A stretch of DNA of 25,418 nucleotides from JANSYP01 sp039184415 (GTDB lineage: Bacteria; Pseudomonadota; Alphaproteobacteria; Rhodobacterales; Rhodobacteraceae): the NCBI GenBank assembly GCA_039184415.1, contig JBCDBB010000043.1, forward strand, positions 1 to 25,418, in the 5' to 3' direction. The notes under the pieces are model-generated. The model saw only the letters and a list, made by a program, of their open reading frames with translations. It had not been told where the DNA came from and did no database searches. Shown one piece after another: positions 9,401-16,695 of the stretch (positions are counted from its first letter, which is position 1; every line of letters starts with the position of its first letter). The position numbers and the translations under genes were made by a program.

Positions 9401-9483
9401 CACTTGTCGGTGACCTTGCCCTCGTGCGCCTGCCAGATGTCGAGCAGGGATGCGCCTGCCTGACCCGTGTCGCCCATGCCCAT
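6472..9483 (-). CDS. Multidomain SAM methyltransferase, coiled coil and double GT2 glycosyltransferase
   Basis: The ATG at 9483 is preferred over one at 9552 because AGGGAG lies six bases upstream and the extension is Arg-rich noise. This gives 1003 residues. Residues about 10-235 are a class I methyltransferase, with 'LLEIGIQNGGSLEIW' (49-63) as the SAM loop and 'DIILDDGSH' (116-124). Residues about 285-375 are an Arg/Glu-rich coiled coil. Residues about 470-700 are a GT2 domain ('ISVVMPVYNP', 'DHDD' 559-562). Residues about 730-980 are a second GT2 domain ('CLIMPTRDG', 'NND' 819-821, 'FNDVDFCLK'). Such stacked proteins build and cap O-antigen or exopolysaccharide chains; the coiled coil may set chain length as in WbdD-type proteins. 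The domain calls are firm; the chain-length role is inference. Confidence 0.9.
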   Translation of the reverse strand: MGMGDTGQAGASLLDIWQAHEGKVTDKWAAYLPVYAELMQPWRDRPVRLLEIGIQNGGSLEIWARLFPNAEIIVGSDIDPLCEALDFDDPRIRFVGGDANAPDVAARIKALSPAYDIILDDGSHTSSDIIRSFGIYFGHLAEGGVYIAEDLHCSYWGHFEGGLNAPYGAMSFFKRLADYPNREFWGGGTVQEGLSYFADHWSAGFDADSLDRIGSVAFFNSMAAVHKVAPGGNALGVRTVSGQTAPVDPGPLSVAGTTIPTADEPMNVWGPRFRPSEWLVAEHPDLLAERAQIAADLAAHRTELDRHRVDVADLRAERDRIVADLAAHRTEAQAAIAVLNEDLAGTRAELDRHRVELDRNRIALRTMTAQADQLQVMLNRVRTRPLKAWRNLWKYKTFKRLAKLPLPARLVRRFADRADRRNPKRPFVLIPPSPEQTTAYDDWIRGTEARAQLTGKARAALIGRLADGPVISVVMPVYNPDPVLLSETIASIEAQSYPNWELCIADDASSDPAIRTLIEKAAARTPRIRTVFRTENGHISAATNSALALATGDYVALLDHDDLLPGDALLHMAAAIDANPDAQVLYSDEDKVNERGRRTDPHFKPDWNRDLLYAVNYISHLGVYRRDLIEAVGGMRTGFEGAQDYDLVLRCVARIRDDQIVHIPRVLYHWRISEGSTAADAGAKPYAAEAGLKALTEHVAETALPADGTRHGHESTIYRVDWALPDPAPKVCLIMPTRDGLEVTRMAVESILERTAYPDFEILIVDNGSEKPETLAWFETIQAAEPRVRVLRHAVPFNFSALNNFGVSRTDAPVLCLINNDIEAISHGWLDEMVALAMRPGTGAVGAKLYYPDGRVQHGGVIIGIGGVAGHAHKYAAGHAPGYFQRLSVRHELSAVTAACLVIRREVYEAVGGLDEENLAVAFNDVDFCLKVQATGYRNVWTPFAELTHHESVSRGLEDSPEKQARFKTEVDFMLKKWKTKTTPDPHYNVNLTLEREDFTYNV
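8491..8634 (-). repeat. 84-bp direct repeat encoding coiled-coil units
   Basis: A segment starting at 8491 recurs with few changes from 8575; both begin 'ctcggtgcggtgcgccgcc'. The spacing of 84 bp equals 28 residues, or four heptads. It encodes the 'ADLAAHRTE' blocks of the coiled coil. The second copy is followed about 60 bases in by divergence. Confidence 0.85.
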
Positions 9484-9868
9484 GCGGTGCTCCCTGCCTC
9501 GTACCCCCGGCCCCCGCGGCGCCCTTCGGGGACTGATTCGGCGGCGGCGCATACTCTATCGCCCGCCCGCCGGGCACAAGGCGCTGGCCGCGGCATGCCG
9601 AACGGCGCGCGGATGGACGGATCGGACAGAGACGTGCCGGGTGGACGTGCAGGGTGGACGTGCCGGGCAGAGACGGATGGCGTAGCGGTAGACCGGACAG
9701 CGATAGACTAGGCAACAATGGAACGGGCAACACGGATCGCGCAAAATCGATGACGGGCAGGAGCGGCAAATAAGGCAGGGTTCGAGACAGGCTCGCAAGT
9801 CACTCCTGCAAATCACTCCTGCAAATCATTCTTGCAATCAGTCTCGCAAGGCAGACAAGGCTGGTCGA
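9484..9868. repeat. Gap with two 13-bp tandem repeat arrays
   Basis: This 385-base gap between two minus-strand genes holds no gene but two unrelated arrays. At 9631-9669 there are three 13-bp units (gacgtgccgggtg type). At 9795-9845 there are four 12-13-bp units (gcaaatcactcct type). The second array ends about 23 bases from the stop of the methyltransferase gene, so it would be transcribed as its 3' region if the two genes share a message. Confidence 0.85.
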
Positions 9869-10825
9869 TCAGGCAGACCCTGGCGGACGGATGATCAGCC
9901 CCTGGCCGGTTGGCAGCGACAGCACCGCGACGCCCTGTTCCGCGGCAAAGGCATCCATCGCCTCCTTCTGAGGGCCGTAGCCCGCATAGGCATAGTCGTC
10001 CAGCACCACCACGGCGCCGGCCACCAGCCGGTCCCACAGGAATTCCATTGCCGCGACCTCGGGCGGGGCCGAATTCATGTCGATGCTTACAAAGGCGATC
10101 CGCCCGGCGGTGATCTGCGGCAGGGTACCCGGCACCGCGCCGACGATGATCTCGACATTGCGCCACTCGGCAAAGTTCCGGCGCACGGCCTCCACATCGG
10201 CCGTGTAGAAACCGCTTTCCAGATTGGACCGGTTGCGCACCTCGGACAGGTCCGTGCCGTCCGTGCCGATATCGATCCCGGCAAAGGTGTCCAGCAGCCA
10301 GAACGTCCGGTCCTGCCGGTTCCAGTCGAGATCGTGCATGATCGCCGAGGCGAGAAACCCCCGGTTGACCCCGCATTCGACGAAGTCTCCGGGCAGCAGG
10401 CTGGCCGTGCGGGCGGCCCACAGGCCGACATGCACCCGCCAGTGCCAGAGATAATCGCTGCCGGCGGCCCGCAGACCCCGACCGTAAGCGGACCGGAAGG
10501 CCGGGTCGGCAAGGAAATCATGGTTATGCACCGTCTGCAGCCCGTCCCCGGCATAGACCGTGCCGGCATAGGTGCGGCCCTCGTACACCCCGTGCGCCAG
10601 ATAGTGAGCGGCAGCATCGACACCGGCGGCAGCGACGTCGGGGTTCAGCAGCAGATAGGCCCTGGGATCGAAATCCCCGGGCAGGACGGGATCGCCTGTC
10701 CGGGTAGTCTCACCTGCCCGGGTAGTCTCACCTGTAAGGGTAGCCTCACCTGCCCGGGTAGTCTCGCCTGTCGGGGTGCTCTCACCCGTAGCGGTGATGC
10801 CGGTCAGGGTACTCTTGTCGGTCAT
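9869..10825 (-). CDS. TylF/MycF-type SAM-dependent methyltransferase with repeat N-terminus
   Basis: The ATG at 10825 is chosen because GGAGAG lies four bases before it; the frame upstream to 11326 is Pro/Arg-rich repeat DNA. The product has 318 residues. Residues 14-43 are five hexapeptides (GESTPT, GETTRA, GEATLT, GETTRA, GETTRT) and are probably unstructured. Residues 50-86 match the 'FDPRAYLLLNPDVAAAGV...HYL' motif often seen in polysaccharide enzymes. Residues about 120-315 are the catalytic domain, with 'FVECGVNRG' (148-156) as the SAM loop, 'LLDTFAG', and 'VVVLDDYAY' (272-280) with the metal-binding Asp pair. TylF-type enzymes O-methylate sugars, so methylation of a glycan residue such as rhamnose is plausible. 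It is the first gene of the minus-strand unit. Confidence 0.85.
   Translation of the reverse strand: MTDKSTLTGITATGESTPTGETTRAGEATLTGETTRAGETTRTGDPVLPGDFDPRAYLLLNPDVAAAGVDAAAHYLAHGVYEGRTYAGTVYAGDGLQTVHNHDFLADPAFRSAYGRGLRAAGSDYLWHWRVHVGLWAARTASLLPGDFVECGVNRGFLASAIMHDLDWNRQDRTFWLLDTFAGIDIGTDGTDLSEVRNRSNLESGFYTADVEAVRRNFAEWRNVEIIVGAVPGTLPQITAGRIAFVSIDMNSAPPEVAAMEFLWDRLVAGAVVVLDDYAYAGYGPQKEAMDAFAAEQGVAVLSLPTGQGLIIRPPGSA
10695..10802 (-). repeat. 18-bp tandem repeat inside the TylF-type gene
   Basis: Six 18-bp units run from 10695, with consensus cctgtccgggtagtctca on the plus strand; units 1, 2 and 4 are nearly identical, units 5-6 more decayed. They encode the hexapeptide run at residues 14-43 of the methyltransferase. 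Confidence 0.9.
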
Positions 10826-10886
10826 GACTCTCTCCGCGACACGGGCCGGAGGGACCATCCCCGGGCGCCTTGGGCTCCTTTCGGAC

Positions 10887-10915
10887 TCACTATGGCCGCC
10901 GGCCCGGGATGGCAA
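10887..10915 (-). promoter_or_regulatory. Weak sigma70-like promoter candidate for the minus-strand unit
   Basis: Read on the minus strand, TTGCCA (10910-10915) is followed after 17 bases by TAGTGA (10887-10892), about 62 bases before the methyltransferase ATG. The -35 box is good and the -10 box poor, so this is a candidate only. Confidence 0.3.
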
Positions 10916-10920
10916 CCACG

Positions 10921-11004
10921 GGACAGGCCACGGGCAAGTCACGGGGCAAGTCACGGGGCAAGTCACGGGGCAGGCCAAGGGACAGGCCAAGGGACAAGTC
11001 ACGG
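10921..11004 (+). repeat. 12-bp tandem repeat array in the divergent spacer
   Basis: Seven consecutive 12-bp units run from 10921 to 11004. Three in the centre are identical (ggcaagtcacgg), and the flanking ones are variants such as ggacaggccacg and gacaagtcacgg. The array lies between the two divergent operons, next to the candidate minus-strand promoter. Confidence 0.92.
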
Positions 11005-11078
11005 GACGAGCCCGGATCACGCGCGGGGTGCAGAGTGTCCGGTGGGGCCCGGGACAGGGCGTGGAATGAGGAGCGGAA

Positions 11079-11167
11079 CAGGATCTTCGGGCAGCGTATT
11101 CGGGCAGCGTATTCGGGCAGGGTCTTCGGGCAGGGTCTTCGGGCAGGATCCGGGACAGGATCCGGAA
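11079..11167 (+). repeat. 13-bp tandem repeat array in the divergent spacer
   Basis: Five 13-bp units (caggatcttcggg, cagcgtattcggg twice, cagggtcttcggg twice) are followed by two 12-bp units (caggatccggga type). The unit sequence differs from that of the neighbouring 10921-11004 array, and identical units come as adjacent pairs. Confidence 0.92.
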
Positions 11168-11254
11168 CCTGCTACGGCATCGGGCTGCACGGGGTGGCAG
11201 GGGGTGGCAAGAGGGCGGTAAGGAGGCGTCAACGGGGCGATATCCAGCGTGCAA

Positions 11255-11284
11255 TTGACAGGATTTCCGGCCAGCGGATAGGAC
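11255..11284 (+). promoter_or_regulatory. Sigma70-like promoter candidate for the plus-strand unit
   Basis: A perfect TTGACA (11255-11260) is followed after 17 bases by ATAGGA (11278-11283) and with 18 bases by TAGGAC. The site is about 50 bases before the ATG of the first plus-strand gene. The -35 is convincing and the -10 is not. Confidence 0.35.
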
Positions 11285-11334
11285 AGGCCGCATCACGAGC
11301 AAGGCCGAGCGCAACAGAGCCGCCACGGAGCCGC

Positions 11335-13089
11335 ATGACCGATCTCCCCACGACCGACCCGCGCCCCGTGCGGTCCGGCACCGCCGGCCTGCTGGCGCTG
11401 CTCTGGCTATTGGCGGCGGCGCTGATGCTGGTCTCCAGTCCCGCGCTGATCAATCTCTATGACGAGGCGCTGATCCTGACGGGCGCGCTCCGGATCCTCG
11501 CCGGCGAGACCCCGGGCGCCGATTTCTATGTCAATTACGGGCCCGCCCAGTTCTATGCGGTGGCCGGGGTCTACCGGCTCTTCGGCACGGGGATGGACGC
11601 AGTGCGCGTCTACGATGCAATCGTCACTGGCGCCGTGGCACCGGCTGTCTGGTGGACACTTGGCCGGATGCTGCCGCCTGAGGCTCCCTGGCGCTGGGCG
11701 TGGTGCGCGGCCACAGCCGCGCTGGCAACGGCCATGATGATCGCGACCCGCTCGCCGCTCTATCCGCTGATCCCGGTGACGGTGCTGCTGGTCTGGGGCG
11801 CCGGGCTGACCGCACGGGCGCTGGAGGGCCCGCAGCGGCCTGCGCGCTACCTGCCGGTCATCGCGGTGATCGGCCTCGCCTCGCTCGTGCGCTACGATTT
11901 CGGCCCGCTGGCCTCGGCCGCTTTCGCCGTGCCGATCGCCCTCGTGCACGGCCTGCGCTGGCGGGGCGGCCGCGAGAGTACGGCTGTCATCGGCGCGCTG
12001 GCCTGGCGCCTTGCCAGCGCCTATGCGGTGATGCTGTCCATCGTGCTCGGGGTGCAGCATGCGGCGGGGATCCTCGTCCCGGCGCTCGCGGATCTCGCCA
12101 TGCTGGCGGACGGGACCTATGCCCGGACCCGTGCTCTGCCGTTCCCGCCGGTCTCGTTCTTCGCCACGGCACCTGTCGAGGCAAGTGCGATCTACCTGCC
12201 CTTTGCCGCCGCCATCGCGGGGGCGACGACCCTGGCGCTGATCTGGCGCACGCCGGTCGCGCCCGACGCCAGCTCCGGGACGGTGCACGCGGCGCACGGG
12301 GCTGTGACCGAGAACCTGACCGAAAACCTGACCGTGACCAAGACGAGGCCGGGGACTCTACCAGAGACCGTGCGCACCGGGCTGCTGATCCTGCTGGCAG
12401 TGACGCTGGTCGGCATTTCCAAGGGGATGATCCGGGTCAGCGGCATCCAGTTCATGGCAGGCTCGGTCCCGGCGATACCGCTGCTGGCGCTCTGCCTCTT
12501 CACGGCGACCCGCCGGCGCGAAGGGGCCGCGGGCGCACCGCGCCGGCGCAACCCGGTCCTGGCCGGCGCAGGGCTGGCACTCGCTGCCACCCTGACATAC
12601 TGGACCGCCGCAGAACGCTTCACGGGAGAGGCCCGGATCAACCTGCGGCTGGACCCCACCCCGGGCATGCGCCCGGCAATCGGGCACTTCCTTTTCGAGG
12701 ACGCCTGGATCGACGCTGCTGCCTACATCGCCGCGCGCACGGCCCCGGACGAGCGGGTCCACGCGGGTACCGGGCGCCATGACAAGATCTTCGCCAACAA
12801 CATGACGCTCTACCCGCTGACCGGGCGCCTGCCGGCCTCGCGCTGGCATCACTACGACCCCGGCGTGCAGACAACCGAGCGCGTGCAGCGCGCGATGGTC
12901 GCAGATCTCGAGCGCCAGAGCGTGCGCTACGTGCTCAGCGATGCAACCTTTGACGGGTCGACCGAGCCGAACGAGAGCGCGCTGTCCAGCGGCATCACCC
13001 TCTTTGACACCTATCTCGCGGACACCTTCCGCCCGGTGGCCACCTTCGGGCGGTTCACGGTGCTCGAGCGGGCCGGAGCAGGGTCTTAA
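11335..13089 (+). CDS. Large membrane GT-C-like glycosyltransferase (584 residues)
   Basis: The ATG at 11335 has GGAG five bases upstream and begins just before the first membrane segment (residues about 17-37). The 465-base in-frame extension upstream is translated repeat array and was rejected. The motif 'NLYDEALILTGALRILAGE' followed by 'DFYVNYGPAQFY' is the first luminal/periplasmic loop typical of GT-C transferases, carrying the catalytic acid pair. Many hydrophobic segments follow to about residue 410. A soluble C-terminal part (about 420-584) contains 'PDERVHAGTGRHDKIFANN'. Residues 325-336 are a 4-residue repeat (TENL, TENL, TVTK) in a cytoplasmic-type linker between membrane segments. 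It probably transfers a sugar from a lipid-phosphate donor to a surface glycan. Confidence 0.82.
   Translation: MTDLPTTDPRPVRSGTAGLLALLWLLAAALMLVSSPALINLYDEALILTGALRILAGETPGADFYVNYGPAQFYAVAGVYRLFGTGMDAVRVYDAIVTGAVAPAVWWTLGRMLPPEAPWRWAWCAATAALATAMMIATRSPLYPLIPVTVLLVWGAGLTARALEGPQRPARYLPVIAVIGLASLVRYDFGPLASAAFAVPIALVHGLRWRGGRESTAVIGALAWRLASAYAVMLSIVLGVQHAAGILVPALADLAMLADGTYARTRALPFPPVSFFATAPVEASAIYLPFAAAIAGATTLALIWRTPVAPDASSGTVHAAHGAVTENLTENLTVTKTRPGTLPETVRTGLLILLAVTLVGISKGMIRVSGIQFMAGSVPAIPLLALCLFTATRRREGAAGAPRRRNPVLAGAGLALAATLTYWTAAERFTGEARINLRLDPTPGMRPAIGHFLFEDAWIDAAAYIAARTAPDERVHAGTGRHDKIFANNMTLYPLTGRLPASRWHHYDPGVQTTERVQRAMVADLERQSVRYVLSDATFDGSTEPNESALSSGITLFDTYLADTFRPVATFGRFTVLERAGAGS
12307..12342 (+). 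repeat. 12-bp tandem repeat in a GT-C linker
   Basis: Units accgagaacctg (12307-12318), accgaaaacctg (12319-12330) and the decayed accgtgaccaag (12331-12342) encode TENL-TENL-TVTK between membrane segments. Confidence 0.75.
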
Positions 13090-13092
13090 TCC

Positions 13093-15756
13093 GTGTCCCG
13101 GCCGGACATATCCTGGCAGGAGATGATCCGCCGGTATCTGCCGGCCAGATATGCAGGGTACGCCCGGCATGCAGGGTACGCCCGGTATGCACAGCATGTC
13201 CCGTACGCCCTGAACATGATCGCGATGTTTGCCGCCGCGGTCACGGTTGCGCTGACATGGTGGAACATCCAGGCGCACTATTCGCCCGTCCCGTTCTGGG
13301 ATTCCTGGGACGGCTATCTCGCCTATATACTGGATTTCAGCGATGCGGCGCCGGACCGCCGGCCCGGGATGCTGCTGGATCAGCACAACGAGCACCGGAT
13401 CGTCCTGAACCGGCTGCTGTTCCTCGCGGATTTTCATTTCTTCGAGGCCAGCGCGGTGCTGCTCTTCGTCTTTGCCGCCCTCATCCCGCTGCTGCCGCTC
13501 TGGGTGCTCTACCGGATCCTGAGACGCGAGGCGCCGGACCACGGCACGATCCTTCTGGCGCTGAGCACCTGCACGCTTTACTCGATGATGCAGCGCGAGA
13601 ACTTCCTTCAGGCCTTCCAGGCCCAGTTCTTCCTGGCCCAGTACATCCCGCTGGCCGGGTACTATCTGCTCGTGCGCGGCGAGCAGGCGGGCATCGCGGT
13701 CCGCGCCGCGCTGGTTCTGGGGGGCGCCCTGATCTCGGCCGGAACGATGGCAAACGGGCTCTTCTTCGCCCTGCCGCTGGTGCTGGTCTACGGGGTGCAG
13801 CGTGCGACGCGCGCGACCGCGCTGCTGGCCCTCGGGGCCTTCGCGCTGATGTGCCTGCTCTATTTCCAGGTGCTCGACTACCGGTCAGGCCCGGGCAGCA
13901 TGACCGAGATCATCTTCAACCGGACCGGGAGATACCTGCTTTACATTCTCTATTATGCGGGCGCCCCGTTCGGGCGGGCGCCGGCGGCGGGCGCCGTGCT
14001 GGTCGTTTTGGCGCTGACGGCGCTGGTGATCGAGGCCCGCCGACCCGCCACGGGCAGACCGGCGCGGGCGCTGGTACTGTTCCTGGTCTATTACGGGATC
14101 ACGGCCGCGGTGACTGCCGCGGGCCGGGCGGATCAGGGATACGACCAGGCGCTGACGACACGCTATCTGACGCCGACCCTGCTGGCCTGGACCGCGCTGC
14201 TGCTGTGGTGGGCAATCGCGCTCCCCCGGATCGTGGCGCATGGCGCGGGGCAGGCGCGCGCGCCGTTCGTGTCAGCCGGGTTCGCGGGGCTGGCCCTGGC
14301 CGGCTGCATCGGTCTTGCCGACTGGCAGATCGACAAGGCCCGGATCGACCGCAACCCGATGGCGCGCCAGAGCCTGGGCATGCTGTCGCTGGAACTGGGT
14401 CTGCAGGATGACAGCATGATCGAAAGCGCCATCTATCCGAACGGCAACCGGACGCGTCTGCTCTATACGCGGGCCCGCGCCGCGACCGATCCGGTCTTCG
14501 CCGGCACCGGCTGGGTCGCGCTGGCCGGGCGGATCGGCACGCCGAGCAAAGGCGCGGTCCGGACCGCCACGGTTCCGGCGACCTCGTGCGACGGCGCCAT
14601 CGAGCAGATCACGGCGCTCGGCGCGACAGGCGTCGTGATCGCGGGCTGGATGGTCGACGGCCCGGATCCGGGCGGCGCCCCGCCGCTGCTCCTGAGCCTG
14701 TCCGGCGAGGTGGCCGGTGTCGGATATACCGGACTATACCGCCACGGGGCAGCCGGGCGCGGCAAACCGGATCGCGCCTGGAGCGGGTTCCGGCTCTACG
14801 TTCCGGGCGGGCGCTTACCGCCGGGCGCCGTGGTGATGCGCGCCACTGAACCGGGCTGCCAGCTGACCATCGACCGGCCCGTCCGCAGGAGCATCGGCAT
14901 TGCCCCCATGGACGCGCAGATCCTGACTGGCCGCGCCGCACTGTTGCGTGCCATGGATCCGGCCGGCACACGGGCCGTCACCGGCAATGACGGGTTCACA
15001 GGATCGGATGTGGACCGCTCGGCGCTGCCCGGGTTCGACGTTCTGGGCAGCGTGCGCACCGGCGATGCGGATCGGGGGATGCTCACGCTGACACTGGCAC
15101 CGGGGCAGGGCCTGCTCTACCGCTCCGGCCCGCGCGTTACCGGCCAGATCCTGACCGTCTCGCAGGACGGAAAGGTGCTGGCATCGGAATCGGTCCTGTC
15201 CGAGGGATGGGGTCTGATCGATGTCGCCGGGGTGCCGGGCATCGACCCGGCGGCGCCCGTCGGGATCCGGCTGAGCGATGAAGGCGACGGCTGGGGTGAG
15301 TGGTCGGCGGTGGCGCTGCTCCAGCAGGATATCGCCATCGTGGCCACCGGTCCGGCTGCCCTGGACCCGGCCGGCTGGCAACGGCTCGCCGGGACTGGGG
15401 CCATCGCCAGCAATGACGGCTTCAGCGGCGGTGATTTCACCGGAACGGCCCGGCCGGACCTGCAGGTTCTGGGCAGCCACCGGGACTCCGATGCCGATCT
15501 TGGCACGATCACGCTGGACCTTGCGCCCGGGCAGCAGGTGCTCTACCGCTCCGGCCCGCGCGTGGACGGCCAGATCCTGACCGTGCTGCAGAACGGAGAG
15601 GTCCTGGCCGAGCAACGGACCCTGTCGACCGACTGGAGCCTGCTTGATCTCTCGGGCGCGCCGGATCTCGACCCCGCGGCCCCGCTGGTGCTGCGGCTCG
15701 AGGACCGCGGTACCGGCTGGGGCGAGTGGTCGGCGCTCGCGCTCCGCCGCCGCTGA
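13093..15756 (+). CDS. Membrane GT-C-like protein with duplicated C-terminal domain (887 residues)
   Basis: The start is taken as GTG at 13093, three bases after the upstream stop. ATG 13123 or ATG 13216 are alternatives, the last being the only one that removes the repeat-encoded N-terminus. Residues 21-38 are three hexapeptides (AGYARH, AGYARY, AQHVPY). The membrane part (about 42-420) has the loop 'PFWDSWDGYLAYILDF' and 'QHNEHRIVLNRLL', seen in a family of proteobacterial membrane proteins usually called GT-C-like. A soluble domain (about 470-620) is followed by two tandem copies of a domain of about 115 residues (about 631-745 and 771-887), each with 'YRSGPRV.GQILTV' and 'GWGEWSA.AL'. The soluble parts are probably periplasmic and may bind glycan. 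Function is inferred from context. Confidence 0.78.
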   Translation: MSRPDISWQEMIRRYLPARYAGYARHAGYARYAQHVPYALNMIAMFAAAVTVALTWWNIQAHYSPVPFWDSWDGYLAYILDFSDAAPDRRPGMLLDQHNEHRIVLNRLLFLADFHFFEASAVLLFVFAALIPLLPLWVLYRILRREAPDHGTILLALSTCTLYSMMQRENFLQAFQAQFFLAQYIPLAGYYLLVRGEQAGIAVRAALVLGGALISAGTMANGLFFALPLVLVYGVQRATRATALLALGAFALMCLLYFQVLDYRSGPGSMTEIIFNRTGRYLLYILYYAGAPFGRAPAAGAVLVVLALTALVIEARRPATGRPARALVLFLVYYGITAAVTAAGRADQGYDQALTTRYLTPTLLAWTALLLWWAIALPRIVAHGAGQARAPFVSAGFAGLALAGCIGLADWQIDKARIDRNPMARQSLGMLSLELGLQDDSMIESAIYPNGNRTRLLYTRARAATDPVFAGTGWVALAGRIGTPSKGAVRTATVPATSCDGAIEQITALGATGVVIAGWMVDGPDPGGAPPLLLSLSGEVAGVGYTGLYRHGAAGRGKPDRAWSGFRLYVPGGRLPPGAVVMRATEPGCQLTIDRPVRRSIGIAPMDAQILTGRAALLRAMDPAGTRAVTGNDGFTGSDVDRSALPGFDVLGSVRTGDADRGMLTLTLAPGQGLLYRSGPRVTGQILTVSQDGKVLASESVLSEGWGLIDVAGVPGIDPAAPVGIRLSDEGDGWGEWSAVALLQQDIAIVATGPAALDPAGWQRLAGTGAIASNDGFSGGDFTGTARPDLQVLGSHRDSDADLGTITLDLAPGQQVLYRSGPRVDGQILTVLQNGEVLAEQRTLSTDWSLLDLSGAPDLDPAAPLVLRLEDRGTGWGEWSALALRRR
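13151..13204 (+). repeat. 18-bp tandem repeat at the start of the 887-residue gene
   Basis: Three 18-bp units (13151-13168 atgcagggtacgcccggc, 13169-13186 almost identical, 13187-13204 decayed) encode AGYARH-AGYARY-AQHVPY. If translation really starts at 13216 the array would be leader RNA instead. Confidence 0.85.
14983..15756 (+). repeat. Tandem duplicated domain in coding DNA
   Basis: DNA from about 14983-15327 and about 15403-15756 encodes two copies of one domain. Nucleotide identity is high in the core: both carry ctctaccgctccggcccgcg, at about 15115 and 15541. This points to an internal duplication that is not very old. Confidence 0.85.
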
Positions 15757-16127
15757 CGCAGGTCCGGATCCGGTCCCGGCCTCTTCCCGCTAACTTCTTG
15801 GATGGCATCTGCGATCTCTTCTCCAATCTCTTCTCGAATCTCTTCTCCGGCCGCTGCCAAATAACTGCCAGGTCGCTGCCAAGTCGCCGCCCGATCGCTG
15901 CCCAGTCATGTGCCCGGTCGCTGTCCAGTCATGCTCCGGCCATGCTCCGGTCACTGCTCGGGACCTGCGTTCAGACCCCCGTTCAGACCTGCGTTCAGAT
16001 CCGCTTTCAAACCCCCATCCGGACCCGCCCCTGACGGGTCCCGTACCGCGACGGATGACGCATGGACAAAGCCCGGCCGCTCGCCTATGCCACGGGCCGG
16101 TATCGAAGACCCGGGGGGAGCGAACCC
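15757..16127 (+). repeat. Gap filled with 11-12-bp tandem repeats upstream of rfbC
   Basis: This gap holds no gene but three successive arrays. At 15814-15849 there are three 12-bp units (atctcttctcca type). At about 15850-15965 there are decayed 11-bp units (cgctgccaagt, catgctccggc type). At 15966-16025 there are five 12-bp units (tgcgttcagacc type, last two decayed). The arrays begin about 57 bases after the upstream stop and end about 100 bases before the rfbC ATG. Confidence 0.85.
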
Positions 16128-16691
16128 ATGGACTGTCAGACCACCGACCTGCCGGGCGTCCTGATCCTGACGCCCCGGCGCTTCGGAGATGCGCGCGGGT
16201 TCTTCGCCGAAACCTGGAACCGCCGCACGCTGGAGGGGCACGGGGTCGATCTGGATTTCGTGCAGGACAACCACTCGCTTTCGGCCGAGGTCGGCACCGT
16301 GCGCGGCCTGCATTTCCAGGCGCCGCCGCACGCCCAGGACAAGCTGGTACGCTGCGGGCGCGGCGGGTTTCTGGATGTCGTCGTCGACATCCGCAAGGGT
16401 TCGCCGGCCTACGGGCGCTGGGTCGGGGTCGAACTCTCGGCGGAAAACGGCCGTCAGCTGCTGGTGCCCAAGGGCTTCGCGCACGGTTTCGTAACCCGCC
16501 TGCCGGATACCGAGATCTGCTACAAGTGCTCCGACTACTACGCGCCGGAGACCGAGGGCGCCGTGCACTATGCGGACCCCGCCATCGGCATCGACTGGGG
16601 CATCGCGGCGGATGACGCGATCCTGTCGGCCAAGGATGCCGCCGCGCGTCCGCTGGCAGAGCTCGACAGCCCGTTCGTCTGGGAAGGATAG
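16128..16691 (+). CDS. rfbC: dTDP-4-dehydrorhamnose 3,5-epimerase
   Basis: RmlC converts dTDP-4-keto-6-deoxyglucose to dTDP-4-keto-rhamnose, the third step of dTDP-L-rhamnose synthesis. The 187-residue length is usual for the family. The signature 'VRGLHFQ' supplies R59 and the catalytic base H62; 'DKLVRC' gives K72; the 'VPKGFAHGF' cupin strand is at 114-122; and 'YYAPETEGAV' carries the active-site Tyr region. The ATG at 16128 is chosen over 16062 because GGGGGAG lies eight bases upstream and homology begins there. rfbB starts five bases after its stop. Confidence 0.96.
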   Translation: MDCQTTDLPGVLILTPRRFGDARGFFAETWNRRTLEGHGVDLDFVQDNHSLSAEVGTVRGLHFQAPPHAQDKLVRCGRGGFLDVVVDIRKGSPAYGRWVGVELSAENGRQLLVPKGFAHGFVTRLPDTEICYKCSDYYAPETEGAVHYADPAIGIDWGIAADDAILSAKDAAARPLAELDSPFVWEG

Positions 16692-16695
16692 GAAC

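Noticed and set aside
6040..9711. A 1223-codon open frame on the plus strand opposite the glycosyltransferase gene
   Set aside because: It is the high-GC mirror of a well-supported gene; its translation is Arg/Gly/Asp-rich without any family motif, and the opposite strand carries clear domain motifs throughout.
10921..11167. A CRISPR array
   Set aside because: Units of 12-13 bp follow each other directly with no spacers, and no cas genes are present.
10870..11334. In-frame N-terminal extension of the 584-residue GT-C gene through both repeat arrays
   Set aside because: The translation is an Arg/Gly-rich echo of the DNA repeats, while a good ribosome site and the first membrane segment start at 11335.
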